The translations under genes and the position numbers were made by a program. Of a stretch of 64,000 nt of DNA, positions 40,977-49,540 are shown in pieces. The notes beneath the pieces are model-generated. The model had not been told where the DNA came from. It worked only from the letters and a program-made list of their open reading frames with translations, and did not search any database. Source of the stretch: Bacteroidales bacterium (GTDB taxonomy: Bacteria > Bacteroidota > Bacteroidia > Bacteroidales > Lentimicrobiaceae); contig JADJEQ010000004.1 in NCBI GenBank assembly GCA_016709025.1, forward strand, positions 248,001 to 312,000, read 5' to 3'. Every line of letters begins with the position of its first letter. The first letter of the stretch is position 1.

Positions 40977-41402
40977 TTATGGCCTGTTTTCCTGTGGTTC
41001 ATCGTCCTTTTTTCTTAAAATTTTCCAGAGAAATACCGCTGATATGAGCGTCAGAACCGCAAACATTTTTTCGAAAGTTGTTTTGGCCAGGATATTTCCA
41101 ACCGTATTCAGGATAAAGAGGAAAAAGAAAATCCACAATACGGCATTGATTACCTTTTTATTCACCTTAACTTTCAGGTAACCTGCCTTGATGAATAAAA
41201 CTGAAATCAAAAGAAGGTTTGTAAGAATAGAAATTGTTTCAAAAACAAACATCTCCTGGTCGCTTTTAAGTCGGCCACCCCAGGCGATGTCGTAGGGAAT
41301 AAGTTTTAAAATAATGCCTATGTGAAAAGCTGTTACTAATGAGAGTAAAAACAGCATCAATCTGATGTAAATATTTGTTTTCATATTATCGGGTTCATTC
41401 AT
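40977..41402 (-). CDS. membrane protein, 141 aa
   Basis: Four spans: IYIRLMLFLLSLVTAFHIGI, FETISILTNLLLISVLFIKA, VINAVLWIFFFLFILNTVGN and MFAVLTLISAVFLWKILRKK. The intervening loop with ILKLIPYDIAWGGRLKSDQE ('P-Y-D-x-A-W-G-G-R') is seen in small uncharacterised Bacteroidota membrane proteins. Charged tail DDEPQENRP. Stands alone, divergent from the heme oxygenase side. Function unknown. Confidence 0.68.
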   Translation of the reverse strand: MNEPDNMKTNIYIRLMLFLLSLVTAFHIGIILKLIPYDIAWGGRLKSDQEMFVFETISILTNLLLISVLFIKAGYLKVKVNKKVINAVLWIFFFLFILNTVGNILAKTTFEKMFAVLTLISAVFLWKILRKKDDEPQENRP

Positions 41403-41895
41403 TCTTTAAAGGTTTAGATTGTCGGTGATCGTTCAGGTGCGACCCTGATTATTTGCTGTTTGTGCTTTCTGATATAATGATGGCAAATTGAATTTAAAAC
41501 TCAGTTTCTAATGCTTTTTCAAAAATAGAATTAATTCTACAGGGATAAACAAAACTTGAATTTAGTAACAATTCACCGGCATCAGTGCTTTGAAGGTTTG
41601 ATGACACATTTTCACCATATTTTAATGTGCGGCCCGGGAAACTCAGGAATGTTGTTTTGCCCGAAGCACTTCAATTGACCAGCCAGAAAAGTTCCTGAGG
41701 TTAACAAAGAAACCAGCCTGAAAACGCCGGACTCTGCGCCTGAAGAAGTTGTCATTTTATTGTAAAACAAGTATTTACATGGATGAATCAAAACCTGAAT
41801 TTAACGAAATCCCCTGCCCGGCATTATTTTTTTCGGTATTCAAGTACTCTTATTTATAATTATTCTAAATTTGCCCACACTCAATTAACTTCGCG
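41403..41895. other. intergenic spacer with heme-oxygenase promoter
   Basis: No gene. The only recognisable site is taaatttg (41866-41873), an exact TAnnTTTG -7 box 22 nt before the ATG at 41896. The remaining ~450 nt show no strong repeats. Confidence 0.5.
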
Positions 41896-42438
41896 ATGAT
41901 TCCATTAAAAGAAGCCACAGGCAACAAACATAAACAGGCTGAGACCATGCCTTTCAACACCCGGATGTTCAGGGGTTTACTGAGCAAAAAAGAATACCTT
42001 CTATACCTCACCCAGCTGCTGCAGATTTTTCAGACAATTGAAAGCAAAGGCCTTCCGCACAGTAGTTTAAAACGGGTTGAGCGTGTTCAGGAAGACATTG
42101 ATGAACTGAAGTCCGAAGGATCTGTTGACGGGATTATCCTTAACAGTACAAAAGCCTATGTGGACTACCTGTCTGCTTTATCCTATGAGCAGGTGCTGCC
42201 GCATATTTACCTGAATTATTTGGCCATCGTATTCGGCGGGCAAATCATCAGAAAATCCGTTCCCTCTTCCGGTAAAATGTATGATTTCGATCATATGCAG
42301 GAAGCTATACAATCCATCCGGAGTGTTCAGCACGACGAATGGGCTGACGAAGTCAACAAAGGGTTCGATTTCAATATCTCTTTGTTTGAGGAGTTGGAAA
42401 CTGTTTGCAATAACCTGAAATTGGCTTCCACGTCATGA
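41896..42438 (+). CDS. biliverdin-producing heme oxygenase-like protein, 180 aa
   Basis: The N-terminus has the family's heme-ligand helix: LKEATGNKHKQAETMPF, with T8, H12 (proximal heme ligand) and E16. RGLLSKKEYLLYLTQLLQIF is the second helix, and LPHIYLNYLAIVFGGQIIRK contains the distal-helix 'Y-L-G-D-L-x-G-G-Q' region (here YLAIVFGGQ). The usual glycine pair is partly kept. Such enzymes oxidise heme to biliverdin, CO and iron for iron acquisition or heme breakdown. Length is a little short but normal for bacterial members. Stop overlaps the next start (ATGA). Confidence 0.78.
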   Translation: MIPLKEATGNKHKQAETMPFNTRMFRGLLSKKEYLLYLTQLLQIFQTIESKGLPHSSLKRVERVQEDIDELKSEGSVDGIILNSTKAYVDYLSALSYEQVLPHIYLNYLAIVFGGQIIRKSVPSSGKMYDFDHMQEAIQSIRSVQHDEWADEVNKGFDFNISLFEELETVCNNLKLASTS

Positions 42439-42629
42439 TGGAGCTAATAAAGGATATCGGAATAGCCGGTTTTCTTTTCTTTCTGATAAAAGGTCTGTTG
42501 TGGATTGTGCTGTTTTTAATGGTCTATTTTGGTTGGATCGACAAGGAAAAAGTCAGAAAAATTAAAGATAGATTGAGTTTCCGGAAAAGAAAAAAAACCG
42601 TAGAACCAAAACCCGGAAATAAATCCTGA
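42435..42629 (+). CDS. small membrane protein, 64 aa
   Basis: Starts in a 4-nt overlap with the heme oxygenase stop, so it is translationally coupled. One hydrophobic segment of ~35 residues (DIGIAGFLFFLIKGLLWIVL, FLMVYFGWID) and a strongly basic tail (RKIKDRLSFRKRKKTVEPK). Possibly a membrane anchor or partner for the heme oxygenase-like protein; no family recognised. Confidence 0.7.
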   Translation: MMELIKDIGIAGFLFFLIKGLLWIVLFLMVYFGWIDKEKVRKIKDRLSFRKRKKTVEPKPGNKS

Positions 42630-42766
42630 GAGAAAGCCGAATGAAGTTGTATCCAATCGGCGAAGGATGTTAGTTTTCGAATTGAACTCTGTTTTTCGTC
42701 CGTGAAATCAATTTTGATTTTGATGGTGTCCAACATGAAATCATAAGAAATCAAAGCCAAACAACT

Positions 42767-43228
42767 ATGAGAACTGTTGCACAAAAAATGGGAATTAAAG
42801 AAGCCGGCCGGAGCATATTTTTGAATGCTCCGGCAGAAGCAATGGCTGATATCAATTTACCATCACTTGACATCCAATCCTCTCTGGAAGGTGAATTTGA
42901 TTATATCCATCTGTTCGCTGTAACTCAAAAAACGCAGGAAGAATTATTCCCAAAGCTAAAATCACATCTTAAAAACGATGGTATGCTTTGGGTTTCCTGG
43001 CCAAAAAACAAACAACTCGAAACCGACTTAAACTTACCGGTTGTGATTAAAACCGGTTATTCGTTTGGTCTGGTTGAAAGCACTTGCTTGAGCATAAACA
43101 CAACCTGGTCAGCATTGAAATTCACACATCCCAAAAAGGGTAAAATTTATAACAATAGCCACGCAAAATTGAAACAAAGAACAACAGAACGATCAACAAT
43201 ACAAAAGGTCGTTCAAATAGTTCTTTGA
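42767..43228 (+). CDS. DUF3052-like protein, 153 aa
   Basis: Follows the DUF3052 pattern: MGIKEAGRSIFLNAPAEAMA, FDYIHLFAVTQKTQEELFPK, LKNDGMLWVSWPKNKQLETD, GLVESTCLSINTTWSALKFT. 'L-x-x-D-G-x-L-W-x-S-W-P-K' and 'G-L-V-x-x-x-x-x-x-I-x-x-x-W-S-x-L-K-F' are the key blocks. The fold resembles a SAM-methyltransferase core without the binding motif. Function unknown; 138 nt downstream of the small membrane gene, with its own leader. Confidence 0.78.
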   Translation: MRTVAQKMGIKEAGRSIFLNAPAEAMADINLPSLDIQSSLEGEFDYIHLFAVTQKTQEELFPKLKSHLKNDGMLWVSWPKNKQLETDLNLPVVIKTGYSFGLVESTCLSINTTWSALKFTHPKKGKIYNNSHAKLKQRTTERSTIQKVVQIVL

Positions 43229-43268
43229 ATTAAGATTTCGCACATCCGGGCCGGGCACCTGCATATCT

Positions 43269-44051
43269 TCAACAATGGTCAGCCTGATTCCACCAGCGCA
43301 GGGTGGCCCACCAGCCCAACACAAAGGTTACAGCCAGAATACCATAGCTTGCAGCCTGTACCCGGAAACCCGGCGCATCCACCGCTACAGAGAACAGACC
43401 CGGAATAGCCCAGGGGAAATAAGGTCCCAGTCCGATCAGTCCGGCAAACTGTGCTGCGATCATGGTCAGAATTACAAAGCCAAGTGGTGCTACAATACCG
43501 CCACTGTAACCTGAGAGAAAAGCGACCAGACTACTGAGTAGCAAGGTAAGGAGGGAAGTTACCAGATAGCGCCCGGTGAATTCCAGAAACAGCTGTTGCG
43601 ACCAGCCGGGAAGGTGCATCAACAGGCCCAGGGAAACGCCTACCCCATACAGAATCAGCGCCAGCAACAGAAACCAGCCCATCACCACCAGCAGTTTGGC
43701 CGAGGCAATGGATGAACGGGGAACGGGCAGTGCCAGGATATCCTTCAGGGTTCGGTCGCTGTGTTCGCGGCTGAAGACCCAGGCGGTTACAAAGCCTGAG
43801 CCGATCAGTCCGATGGAAGCAATCATCTGGCTGAGCAGGGCAAAATAGCCTGTCCAGTCATTTTCACCGAACAGTTTTGCCTTGGTACCGATCATGCCCA
43901 GTTTGGCGGCAATCTCCGGGTTACGGGCCACAAACATCATCAATCCCATCATCAACGGGATAAAGGCAAATACCAGCAGGGTGGCCGGCAGAATCTTTGA
44001 TTTCCGGGTTTTGATCAGTTCCACGGATAAAGCGGCAGCCAGGTTTTTCAT
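43269..44051 (-). CDS. ABC-2 type transporter permease, 260 aa
   Basis: Six spans of the ABC-2 permease type, with the soluble loop after the first (MFVARNPEIAAKLGMIGTKA) and the conserved FSREHSDRTLKDILALPVPR segment ('E-x-x-x-x-T-x-K-x-x-L-x-x-P-V-x-R') that marks the coupling helix. Spans include YFALLSQMIASIGLIGSGFV, LLVVMGWFLLLALILYGVGV, GFVILTMIAAQFAGLIGLG. It overlaps the ATPase gene by 4 nt. This pair is clearly GC-richer than neighbours, suggesting import. Substrate unknown; such pairs often export peptides or lantibiotics. Confidence 0.88.
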   Translation of the reverse strand: MKNLAAALSVELIKTRKSKILPATLLVFAFIPLMMGLMMFVARNPEIAAKLGMIGTKAKLFGENDWTGYFALLSQMIASIGLIGSGFVTAWVFSREHSDRTLKDILALPVPRSSIASAKLLVVMGWFLLLALILYGVGVSLGLLMHLPGWSQQLFLEFTGRYLVTSLLTLLLSSLVAFLSGYSGGIVAPLGFVILTMIAAQFAGLIGLGPYFPWAIPGLFSVAVDAPGFRVQAASYGILAVTFVLGWWATLRWWNQADHC

Positions 44052-44971
44052 TTTGTATCTCCTTTTTCGCTGATGGTTCTTAAAAAGTAGGATTCCAGGT
44101 CCTCTTCTGCCACGCTCAGGTGACCTGGGGGCAACTGAGCATTTACCAGCAGGGTGGCAATGGCGCCGGGGTTTCCGATTGAGGCCGCATCGCTGATCTC
44201 CAGCAGGCCATCATGGTTTTCAACGGCCTGTAATCCATGCCCGGATAGCAAAGAGATGGCCCGTGGATTGTCGGGGGTGTTCAGAAGCAGCTTTTTACGG
44301 CACAGCAGTTCCAGTTGCGGTGTGTTGATCTCCTGTATCAGACCACCGTTGTGGATAATGCCAATGCGGGTGGCAAACCTGGAGATCTCACCCAGGATAT
44401 GGCTGGAAATAAAGACGGTTACGCCCTCGTTGCCGGACAGCTCGACCAACAACTCCCTGATCTCATAGATGCCGGCCGGGTCAAGGCCGTTGGACGGTTC
44501 ATCGAGCAGCAGGATTTTCGGCTGATGAATCAGGGCTTTGGCTAGTCCCAACCGCTGAGCATTGCCCAGCGACAAATTTTGTGCCTTTCGGTCGGCATAA
44601 GGCGTAAGTTTCAGCAGATCGATCACCTTTTCCACGGCATCCTTACCGGGCAGTAAGCGAAGCCGCCGTGTAATCTCCAGGTTCTCCCTTACAGTAAGTT
44701 CAGGATAGGCATAGGGGACTTCGACCAGATAACCAACATCCCTCCAAAGAGTTGTATTGCCAGGGTAAACCTTCTTCCCGTTGATAAACGCCTGGCCATT
44801 GGTCGGATTGATCATGCCGAGCAGCATGCGGATGGTAGTGGTTTTGCCGGCACCATTGAGGCCGAGAAAGCCATAGATTTCACCTTTTCGGACATTCAGA
44901 GAAATTTCCGATACGGCCAGGACATCCTTGTACTGTTTGCTAAGGCGGTCGGTTTGTATGATATCTTCCAT
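44048..44971 (-). CDS. ABC transporter ATP-binding protein, 307 aa
   Basis: Walker A GLNGAGKTT at ~37-45, signature LSLGNAQR (~133-140; Asn replaces the usual Gly of LSxGxxQ-R context), Walker B ILLLDEPSNGLDP at ~153-165, and the H-loop in VFISSHILGE. The ~80-residue C-terminal extension (ISLLSGHGLQAVENHDGLLE) is typical of BcrA / CcmA-like ABC-2 ATPases. Partner of the permease downstream. TetR gene 190 nt upstream likely regulates it. Confidence 0.92.
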   Translation of the reverse strand: MEDIIQTDRLSKQYKDVLAVSEISLNVRKGEIYGFLGLNGAGKTTTIRMLLGMINPTNGQAFINGKKVYPGNTTLWRDVGYLVEVPYAYPELTVRENLEITRRLRLLPGKDAVEKVIDLLKLTPYADRKAQNLSLGNAQRLGLAKALIHQPKILLLDEPSNGLDPAGIYEIRELLVELSGNEGVTVFISSHILGEISRFATRIGIIHNGGLIQEINTPQLELLCRKKLLLNTPDNPRAISLLSGHGLQAVENHDGLLEISDAASIGNPGAIATLLVNAQLPPGHLSVAEEDLESYFLRTISEKGDTK

Positions 44972-45162
44972 GGGTGTTATAAATTCCTGTTTGTTATAAA
45001 TTTCACTTTGAAATCCAATTATTCAGTGAAGTCCGTCGAAGTGAAAGTTTGATTTTCTTTTTGGCGTTTAGGAAAAGGCTCCTAAAAACGGGATAAATAT
45101 TTTGACTACTTCTGAATCTTCAGGACAATGCCTGACCCAACTCTTCAGAATACTTAAAAAAA

Positions 45163-45765
45163 TCAGTTCTTCAGGTTAAGGTAAATGGAATCAAATGCCC
45201 TGGTTATAAAATCGCGGTAGGTTGCCGGCTGATTGTTGTTGATAAACCGGAGAAAAACACCGTCGGTGCAATACAGAAAAAGGTTGGCGATCTCCTCATC
45301 GGTTGAGGGGCTGCTGATCTCCCCTTTTGCTCTGGCAATGGTTATCACACGCATCCAGGCTTCGACATCTTTATGATGGAATTCCGCCTCCACCTTCAAA
45401 AATTCAGGAAAACGGCTGACTGCTTCGAACAGGATCAGGAAAAGGTTAAAGCCGGTGGCATTGTCGCCGGGGGCAGAAGCCATCCTGCCCATTACATCCA
45501 GGGAATGTTCAAGGTAATCAATGTATTGATGATAGAAGGTTTTCAACGAATCGTTACTAAAGGAGGAATAGTTCACCGCGCCCATAGAAAAGAACATCCC
45601 GGCTATTTCCCTGAAAAGCTCTTCCTTGCTGGTGAAATAGTGATAAAATGCGCCTTTCGACAGCCCTGTTTTTGCGACGATTTCGCTCATGGTTACATCC
45701 CTGTAGCTTTTCTGCAGAAACAGCAGCAGGGAAGTTTTAAGAATATGTTCTTTGGTGTTGTTCAT
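45163..45765 (-). CDS. TetR/AcrR-family regulator, 200 aa
   Basis: ATG at 45765 is preferred because it is directly followed by the HTH: TKEHILKTSLLLFLQKSYRD, VTMSEIVAKTGLSKGAFYHY, FTSKEELFREI. An ATG at 45795 would read through the operator. The C-terminal ligand domain is all helical (FNLFLILFEAVSRFPEFLKV). The site at 45766-45783 is a fitting operator. It probably controls itself and the ABC pair downstream on the same strand. Confidence 0.9.
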   Translation of the reverse strand: MNNTKEHILKTSLLLFLQKSYRDVTMSEIVAKTGLSKGAFYHYFTSKEELFREIAGMFFSMGAVNYSSFSNDSLKTFYHQYIDYLEHSLDVMGRMASAPGDNATGFNLFLILFEAVSRFPEFLKVEAEFHHKDVEAWMRVITIARAKGEISSPSTDEEIANLFLYCTDGVFLRFINNNQPATYRDFITRAFDSIYLNLKN

Positions 45766-45792
45766 AAACCGACCGTTTGGTTTGCAAAGATA
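45766..45792 (-). promoter_or_regulatory. TetR promoter/operator: AAACC..GGTTT dyad and TATCTTTG box
   Basis: aaaccgaccgtttggttt (45766-45783) is an imperfect dyad like TetR-family operators with ACCGACCG half-sites. It touches a TATCTTTG -7 box (caaagata, 45785-45792) on the minus strand and the start codon. The layout implies autorepression. Confidence 0.62.
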
Positions 45793-45895
45793 CACAAGAA
45801 TTAAGTAAAAAGTAAAAAGTCTAAAGTAAAAAGTAGAATATTTGATGGAACTTTCTTACCATTCAATGCATATCAACCAGGCCTCTAATCTCATG

Positions 45896-46798
45896 TCATT
45901 GATTGTCAGCTATTTTGATGACTATATTTCCCTTTTTTCGGAACGATTCGGCATATTGATGTGCCTCCCTGATCTGATCGAGTGTGTAGGTTCTGTCGAT
46001 CACCGCCTTCAGCTTTCCCGATTCAATGAGCTCCTTCAAAGCCTTCAGATCACCGGGGGCTGATTTGGCGGTGCCTGATACCGAAACATATTTACCACCT
46101 GGTTTTAAAAGTTTTTTGCATGCAGACGCGGAAGCTTTTCCCACTGCATCAAAAACAACATTGAAACGGGTCTCAGTTTTTGTAAAATCACCCGCAGTAT
46201 AATCGATCACCTGCTCTGCTCCGAGTGATCTTACCATTTCCACATTTGTCGCACTACATACAGCAGTAACCACTGCTCCGAAAGACCTGGCAATCTGGAC
46301 AGCATATGTCCCAACGCTTCCGGAAGCACCGTAAATAAGGATATTGTCCCCTGACTTTAACCCCGCCTTTCTCAGAAACCTTAGTGCAGTAAGACCACCA
46401 ATGGGAACTGCAGCAGCCTCTCCAAAGCTCATATTTATGGGTTTTATAGCGACCAGGTCGTTTACGGGAAGGCACTTATATTCGGCATACCCACCGAATT
46501 TAAACCCGCATGACGCAAATATGCTGTCACCCTTCTTATAGGCCTTAACATCTTTCCCAACTTCTTCAACCACACCGGCTACTTCAAATCCCAGTATTTT
46601 CACCCTGGTGGGTTTAAACAAGCCGTTAAAGATCCTTGCAAGAAACGGCTCGGCTTTACGCAAACGCCAATCTCCGGCAGTCACCGTTGTTGCGTGTACT
46701 TTGATCAGGACTTCATTGTTTTTGGGAGATGGTTTTTCTATTTCCCTTAATTCAAGCACTTCGGGTGAACCATATTTCTCGTAAATAACTGCTTTCAT
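45896..46798 (-). CDS. zinc-free MDR quinone oxidoreductase-like, NAD(P)-dependent, 300 aa
   Basis: N-terminal GroES-like domain (MKAVIYEKYGSPEVLELREI, AGDWRLRKAEPFLARIFNGL, LGFEVAGVVEEVGKDVKAYK), then a Rossmann domain with DNILIYGASGSVGTYAVQIA at ~143-162 and VVFDAVGKASASACKKLLKP. The zinc-binding Cys/His residues of alcohol dehydrogenases are missing, as in the quinone oxidoreductase / NADPH:quinone branch. Length is a little below average for the family. Likely reduces small quinones or enals. 67 nt downstream of DUF4386, same strand. Confidence 0.86.
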   Translation of the reverse strand: MKAVIYEKYGSPEVLELREIEKPSPKNNEVLIKVHATTVTAGDWRLRKAEPFLARIFNGLFKPTRVKILGFEVAGVVEEVGKDVKAYKKGDSIFASCGFKFGGYAEYKCLPVNDLVAIKPINMSFGEAAAVPIGGLTALRFLRKAGLKSGDNILIYGASGSVGTYAVQIARSFGAVVTAVCSATNVEMVRSLGAEQVIDYTAGDFTKTETRFNVVFDAVGKASASACKKLLKPGGKYVSVSGTAKSAPGDLKALKELIESGKLKAVIDRTYTLDQIREAHQYAESFRKKGNIVIKIADNQ

Positions 46799-46865
46799 GG
46801 TTGAGGTGTTTGTTAATGATGTGTAGTAGAATGATAAGATCGAAAATATGTATCATTACCGGAAG

Positions 46866-47600
46866 TTACCGGTTTGTTGCCTGGTTTTGAAATAGTTGTG
46901 CCAGTGCATACTCATTAAATCCCCTGACGATAAGCCAGCCTGCCAGTACCATTTCATAAACGGCAATGGGCAGAGCAAGTACAGCCGTTTGCACGGAGAA
47001 CGGTGAATTTATGCCATAAATCTCAAGCAGGGCTGCAATGAAAATCAAAACTGCGGCTGTAATGCCGTAGATGGCCAGTTTAATTGGTACCAGTTTAGAC
47101 CGGTAGAGTATGTAACTATAGATAAAGGTATTAATCCCAAGCATAAAATGTGGGCCAAGTGAAAAGGTCCAGCTATGAATGGCTATCAGTAATTTTGCGA
47201 CAGACTGCATGGAAGCTGCATCCTGTCCATTCAGTTTCACATATTCCTGGCCGAGCGTCAACAGTGAGAGCATGCTGATAATGCCGATCACTATAAAAAC
47301 AACTTCCAGCACCCGAAAACATACATATCCCAGTCCCCAGCTTTCGTTATACCTCCGGATATAGGGGAACAACATGATTCCGGTTCCCACGGCAGAAAAG
47401 GCAAGTATCAGTTCAAAAAATGCGCCTGCTGCAATCCGGGTTGAATTTCCCGCACCAGAAGCCAGGGAATCGGTATTATTCAGGACTGGGCCGTATAACA
47501 GCACCCCAATGATCGCAGAAACAGTCGCGGCAATAAAAAAAGCACCCGTAACTACCGCATTTAACTTATGGCCTTTGGAATGTAATTTGGTCTCTGTCAT
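46866..47600 (-). CDS. DUF4386 membrane protein, 244 aa
   Basis: Six spans: NAVVTGAFFIAATVSAIIGV, AAGAFFELILAFSAVGTGIM, GYVCFRVLEVVFIVIGIISM, LLIAIHSWTFSLGPHFMLGI, IKLAIYGITAAVLIFIAAL and LALPIAVYEMVLAGWLIVRG. 'L-P-I-A-V-x-E-x-x-L-A-x-W-L-I-x-x-G-F' at the end and 'A-A-x-x-E/F' in span 2 are the DUF4386 fingerprints. Unknown function. 11 nt upstream of its start ends the thioredoxin-reductase-like gene, so they are co-transcribed. Confidence 0.86.
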   Translation of the reverse strand: MTETKLHSKGHKLNAVVTGAFFIAATVSAIIGVLLYGPVLNNTDSLASGAGNSTRIAAGAFFELILAFSAVGTGIMLFPYIRRYNESWGLGYVCFRVLEVVFIVIGIISMLSLLTLGQEYVKLNGQDAASMQSVAKLLIAIHSWTFSLGPHFMLGINTFIYSYILYRSKLVPIKLAIYGITAAVLIFIAALLEIYGINSPFSVQTAVLALPIAVYEMVLAGWLIVRGFNEYALAQLFQNQATNR

Positions 47601-47611
47601 GATAATATATT

Positions 47612-48520
47612 TTAAAATTCTTCAAAGACAATTTCCTTATTTACCATCATGCCAGCAGTTGTACCCATGGCCACCGCGTTGGCCACGGTACGCAAGCGGG
47701 CAGTGTTGTCGCCACAGGCATAAATTCCATGAATACTGGTTTTCTGCATACCGTCAGTCAGTATATATCCCTGATCAGTCATTTCACACCCCAGGGTTTC
47801 AGGAATCCTGCAATGCTGCACAAAGGGACTGGGCGCATACAAAGCTTCAACAGGAACTTTTGATCCATCCCTGAAACAGATTTCCTGAACATTTCCGCTG
47901 GTATGCTCCAGTCTTTCAATTTCCGTTTCAATAATATCTAACCCATAGCTTTTGAGTTTTTCCGTTTGCCAGGCAGACAATGCAGATTTACCGTTGGTAA
48001 ACAGCCTGAGATCTTTTGTCCAGTTTGAGATAAGCATGGTAAATTCAAAGGCGGTTTCTCCATTGAGCAAAATACCGGTTCTTTTATTTCGTATTTCGTA
48101 TCCGTGGCAATACGGACAATGAAGAACCGAGATGCCCCAGCATTCGGCAACTCCGGCAATATCCGGCAGAATATCCCTGATGCCTGTGGCAAAAATCAGT
48201 TTCTTTGCTGTGAATGCATCACCGGTAGCTGTGTTGATCAAAAATCCATGATCCATTTTGGTCGCATTGGTTACCAGACCGTTTTCAAACCGAACGGTGG
48301 TGTACATTTCCACCTGCAGTTTGGCCAGGCTGGCTATTTCAGCCGGCGTTTTTCCGTCCTGTGTCAGAAAGTTATGCGAATGCGGGGTTTGTCGGTTGCA
48401 GGGTTTGCCACTGTCGATGATCAGGACTTTCCGCAACGCCCTGCCCAAAGCCATGCCTGCAGCCAGTCCGGAGTAACTCCCTCCTGTAATGATTACATCG
48501 TATTCTACCTGATCTGCCAT
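47612..48520 (-). CDS. thioredoxin-reductase-like FAD/NAD(P) oxidoreductase, 302 aa
   Basis: FAD-binding GGSYSGLAAGMALGRA near residues 13-28, redox-type CPYC at ~135-138 in VLHCPYCHGYEIR, NAD(P) part LRLFTNGKSALSAWQTEKLK, and the closing FAD motif GIYACGDNT at ~266-274. The 'C-P-Y-C-H-G' version is found in the low-molecular-weight TrxR-like group of uncertain substrate. In classical TrxR the motif is CATC. It may reduce an alternative thiol partner. First gene of a three-gene set with DUF4386 and the MDR enzyme. Confidence 0.88.
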   Translation of the reverse strand: MADQVEYDVIITGGSYSGLAAGMALGRALRKVLIIDSGKPCNRQTPHSHNFLTQDGKTPAEIASLAKLQVEMYTTVRFENGLVTNATKMDHGFLINTATGDAFTAKKLIFATGIRDILPDIAGVAECWGISVLHCPYCHGYEIRNKRTGILLNGETAFEFTMLISNWTKDLRLFTNGKSALSAWQTEKLKSYGLDIIETEIERLEHTSGNVQEICFRDGSKVPVEALYAPSPFVQHCRIPETLGCEMTDQGYILTDGMQKTSIHGIYACGDNTARLRTVANAVAMGTTAGMMVNKEIVFEEF

Positions 48521-48811
48521 ACTTATAAAGCTATGATTCTTTGTTATTTTCTTATCAATTCTGAGTCAAATCAAACGCATGACTGAGTCGACCATGGGAG
48601 GACCGATAAATGAATTCAGTAGTCCGACGAAAGGGTATATAATAATGGTATCCGTTAGATTGACAAGTCTGATAATTGCTTCCCTGTCAGGTAAAATAAA
48701 CAAGGAAAGGAAGGATATAGTAGTACCCGTATCTATTAAAAACCAATCTGTTTTGGTTTTGTTTTCACACGGATTATTTTTTTGATGGTTGTACGGTTCT
48801 TTTGCATTTGT

Positions 48812-49540
48812 TCAACCATTTGTTCTTCGGATATTTGTTCGGGTTGTTAAGTCTTGATAGTCATTGAATATATCTGAATGCCATTTTCTCGGGTTATTAA
48901 TGATATAATTCCGGATATTTTGATATTCAATTTGATCTCTGATAATATGATCGTGATAATTGGGTTGAAAAAAATGATTATTCCGATTATATTTTGGTGT
49001 CGATAATTGATGTTCATCAATAAAATTATCAATATTTGTATTTACAGCCGATTTGAATCCTGCCAAAAACGATGAAATTGATTTTGGTAAACGAAATGGG
49101 ACATTACGATTAATGGATAACAATAATTCAATTTCGGATTGTAAATCATCCCCAATACCGCGCGCCGGTGCAATACCGTGCGTTGGTGCCATACCGTGCG
49201 TCGGTGCATGATAAATTTCCACGATTGCGTGAATATGATTTGGCATTATAACATATTCGTGCAAAATCAATTCATTCCGGATTTCAAATGATTTTAACCA
49301 TTCGTTGTTAACGATTTTTCCAAAATCGGAATACCGCGGCAGAGACGCACGGCCGTGCGTCTCTGCTGCCATATCGTGCGTCCCTGCCGCCATATCGTGC
49401 GTTTTTGCCGCGACGATATTACCCAAATTGCAAACCCTGTGTTGGGTTACGATGGTTAAAAAATACAATGCATCTGCCGAATAATCCCAATTGGGTTTTC
49501 GATGTGATTGAATGCGGTATTTATTTCGAAATTTATCCAT
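48812..49540 (-). CDS. REP-associated tyrosine transposase (RAYT, Y1 family), 242 aa
   Basis: Y1/IS200-like HUH nuclease: N-terminal YFLTIVTQHRVCNLG, HUH motif in YVIMPNHIHAIVEI, and the C-terminal RDQIEYQNIRNYIINNPRKW with the catalytic Tyr. Two in-frame repeat tracts interrupt the usual fold: residues ~44-65 (AAKTHDM, AAGTHDM, AAETHGR) and ~110-128 (APTHGM, APTHGI, APARGI). They are encoded by 21-bp and 18-bp tandem repeats, and a 28-bp perfect palindrome sits in the first. RAYTs are domesticated single-copy transposases that move REP palindromes. The REP-like sequences at 9.06 and 34.7 kb carry matching ends, so this gene is the likely source or relative of their mobiliser. Confidence 0.88.
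   Translation of the reverse strand: MDKFRNKYRIQSHRKPNWDYSADALYFLTIVTQHRVCNLGNIVAAKTHDMAAGTHDMAAETHGRASLPRYSDFGKIVNNEWLKSFEIRNELILHEYVIMPNHIHAIVEIYHAPTHGMAPTHGIAPARGIGDDLQSEIELLLSINRNVPFRLPKSISSFLAGFKSAVNTNIDNFIDEHQLSTPKYNRNNHFFQPNYHDHIIRDQIEYQNIRNYIINNPRKWHSDIFNDYQDLTTRTNIRRTNG
49154..49207. repeat. 18-bp in-frame minisatellite in the RAYT gene, three copies
   Basis: Units begin ataccgcgcgccggtgca, then ataccgtgcgttggtgcc and ataccgtgcgtcggtgca. Each encodes a six-residue APTHGI-type block on the minus strand. Confidence 0.85.
49340..49367. repeat. 28-bp perfect palindrome inside the RAYT coding sequence
   Basis: Half-site gcagagacgcacgg is followed immediately by its exact reverse complement. 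It is in frame (encodes ETHGRASL) and adjoins 21-bp repeats catatcgtgcgt(c/t) up to ~49415. Confidence 0.9.

Noticed and set aside
48104..48586. 160-residue plus-strand frame
   Set aside because: Antisense to the thioredoxin-reductase-like gene, whose motifs are unmistakable.
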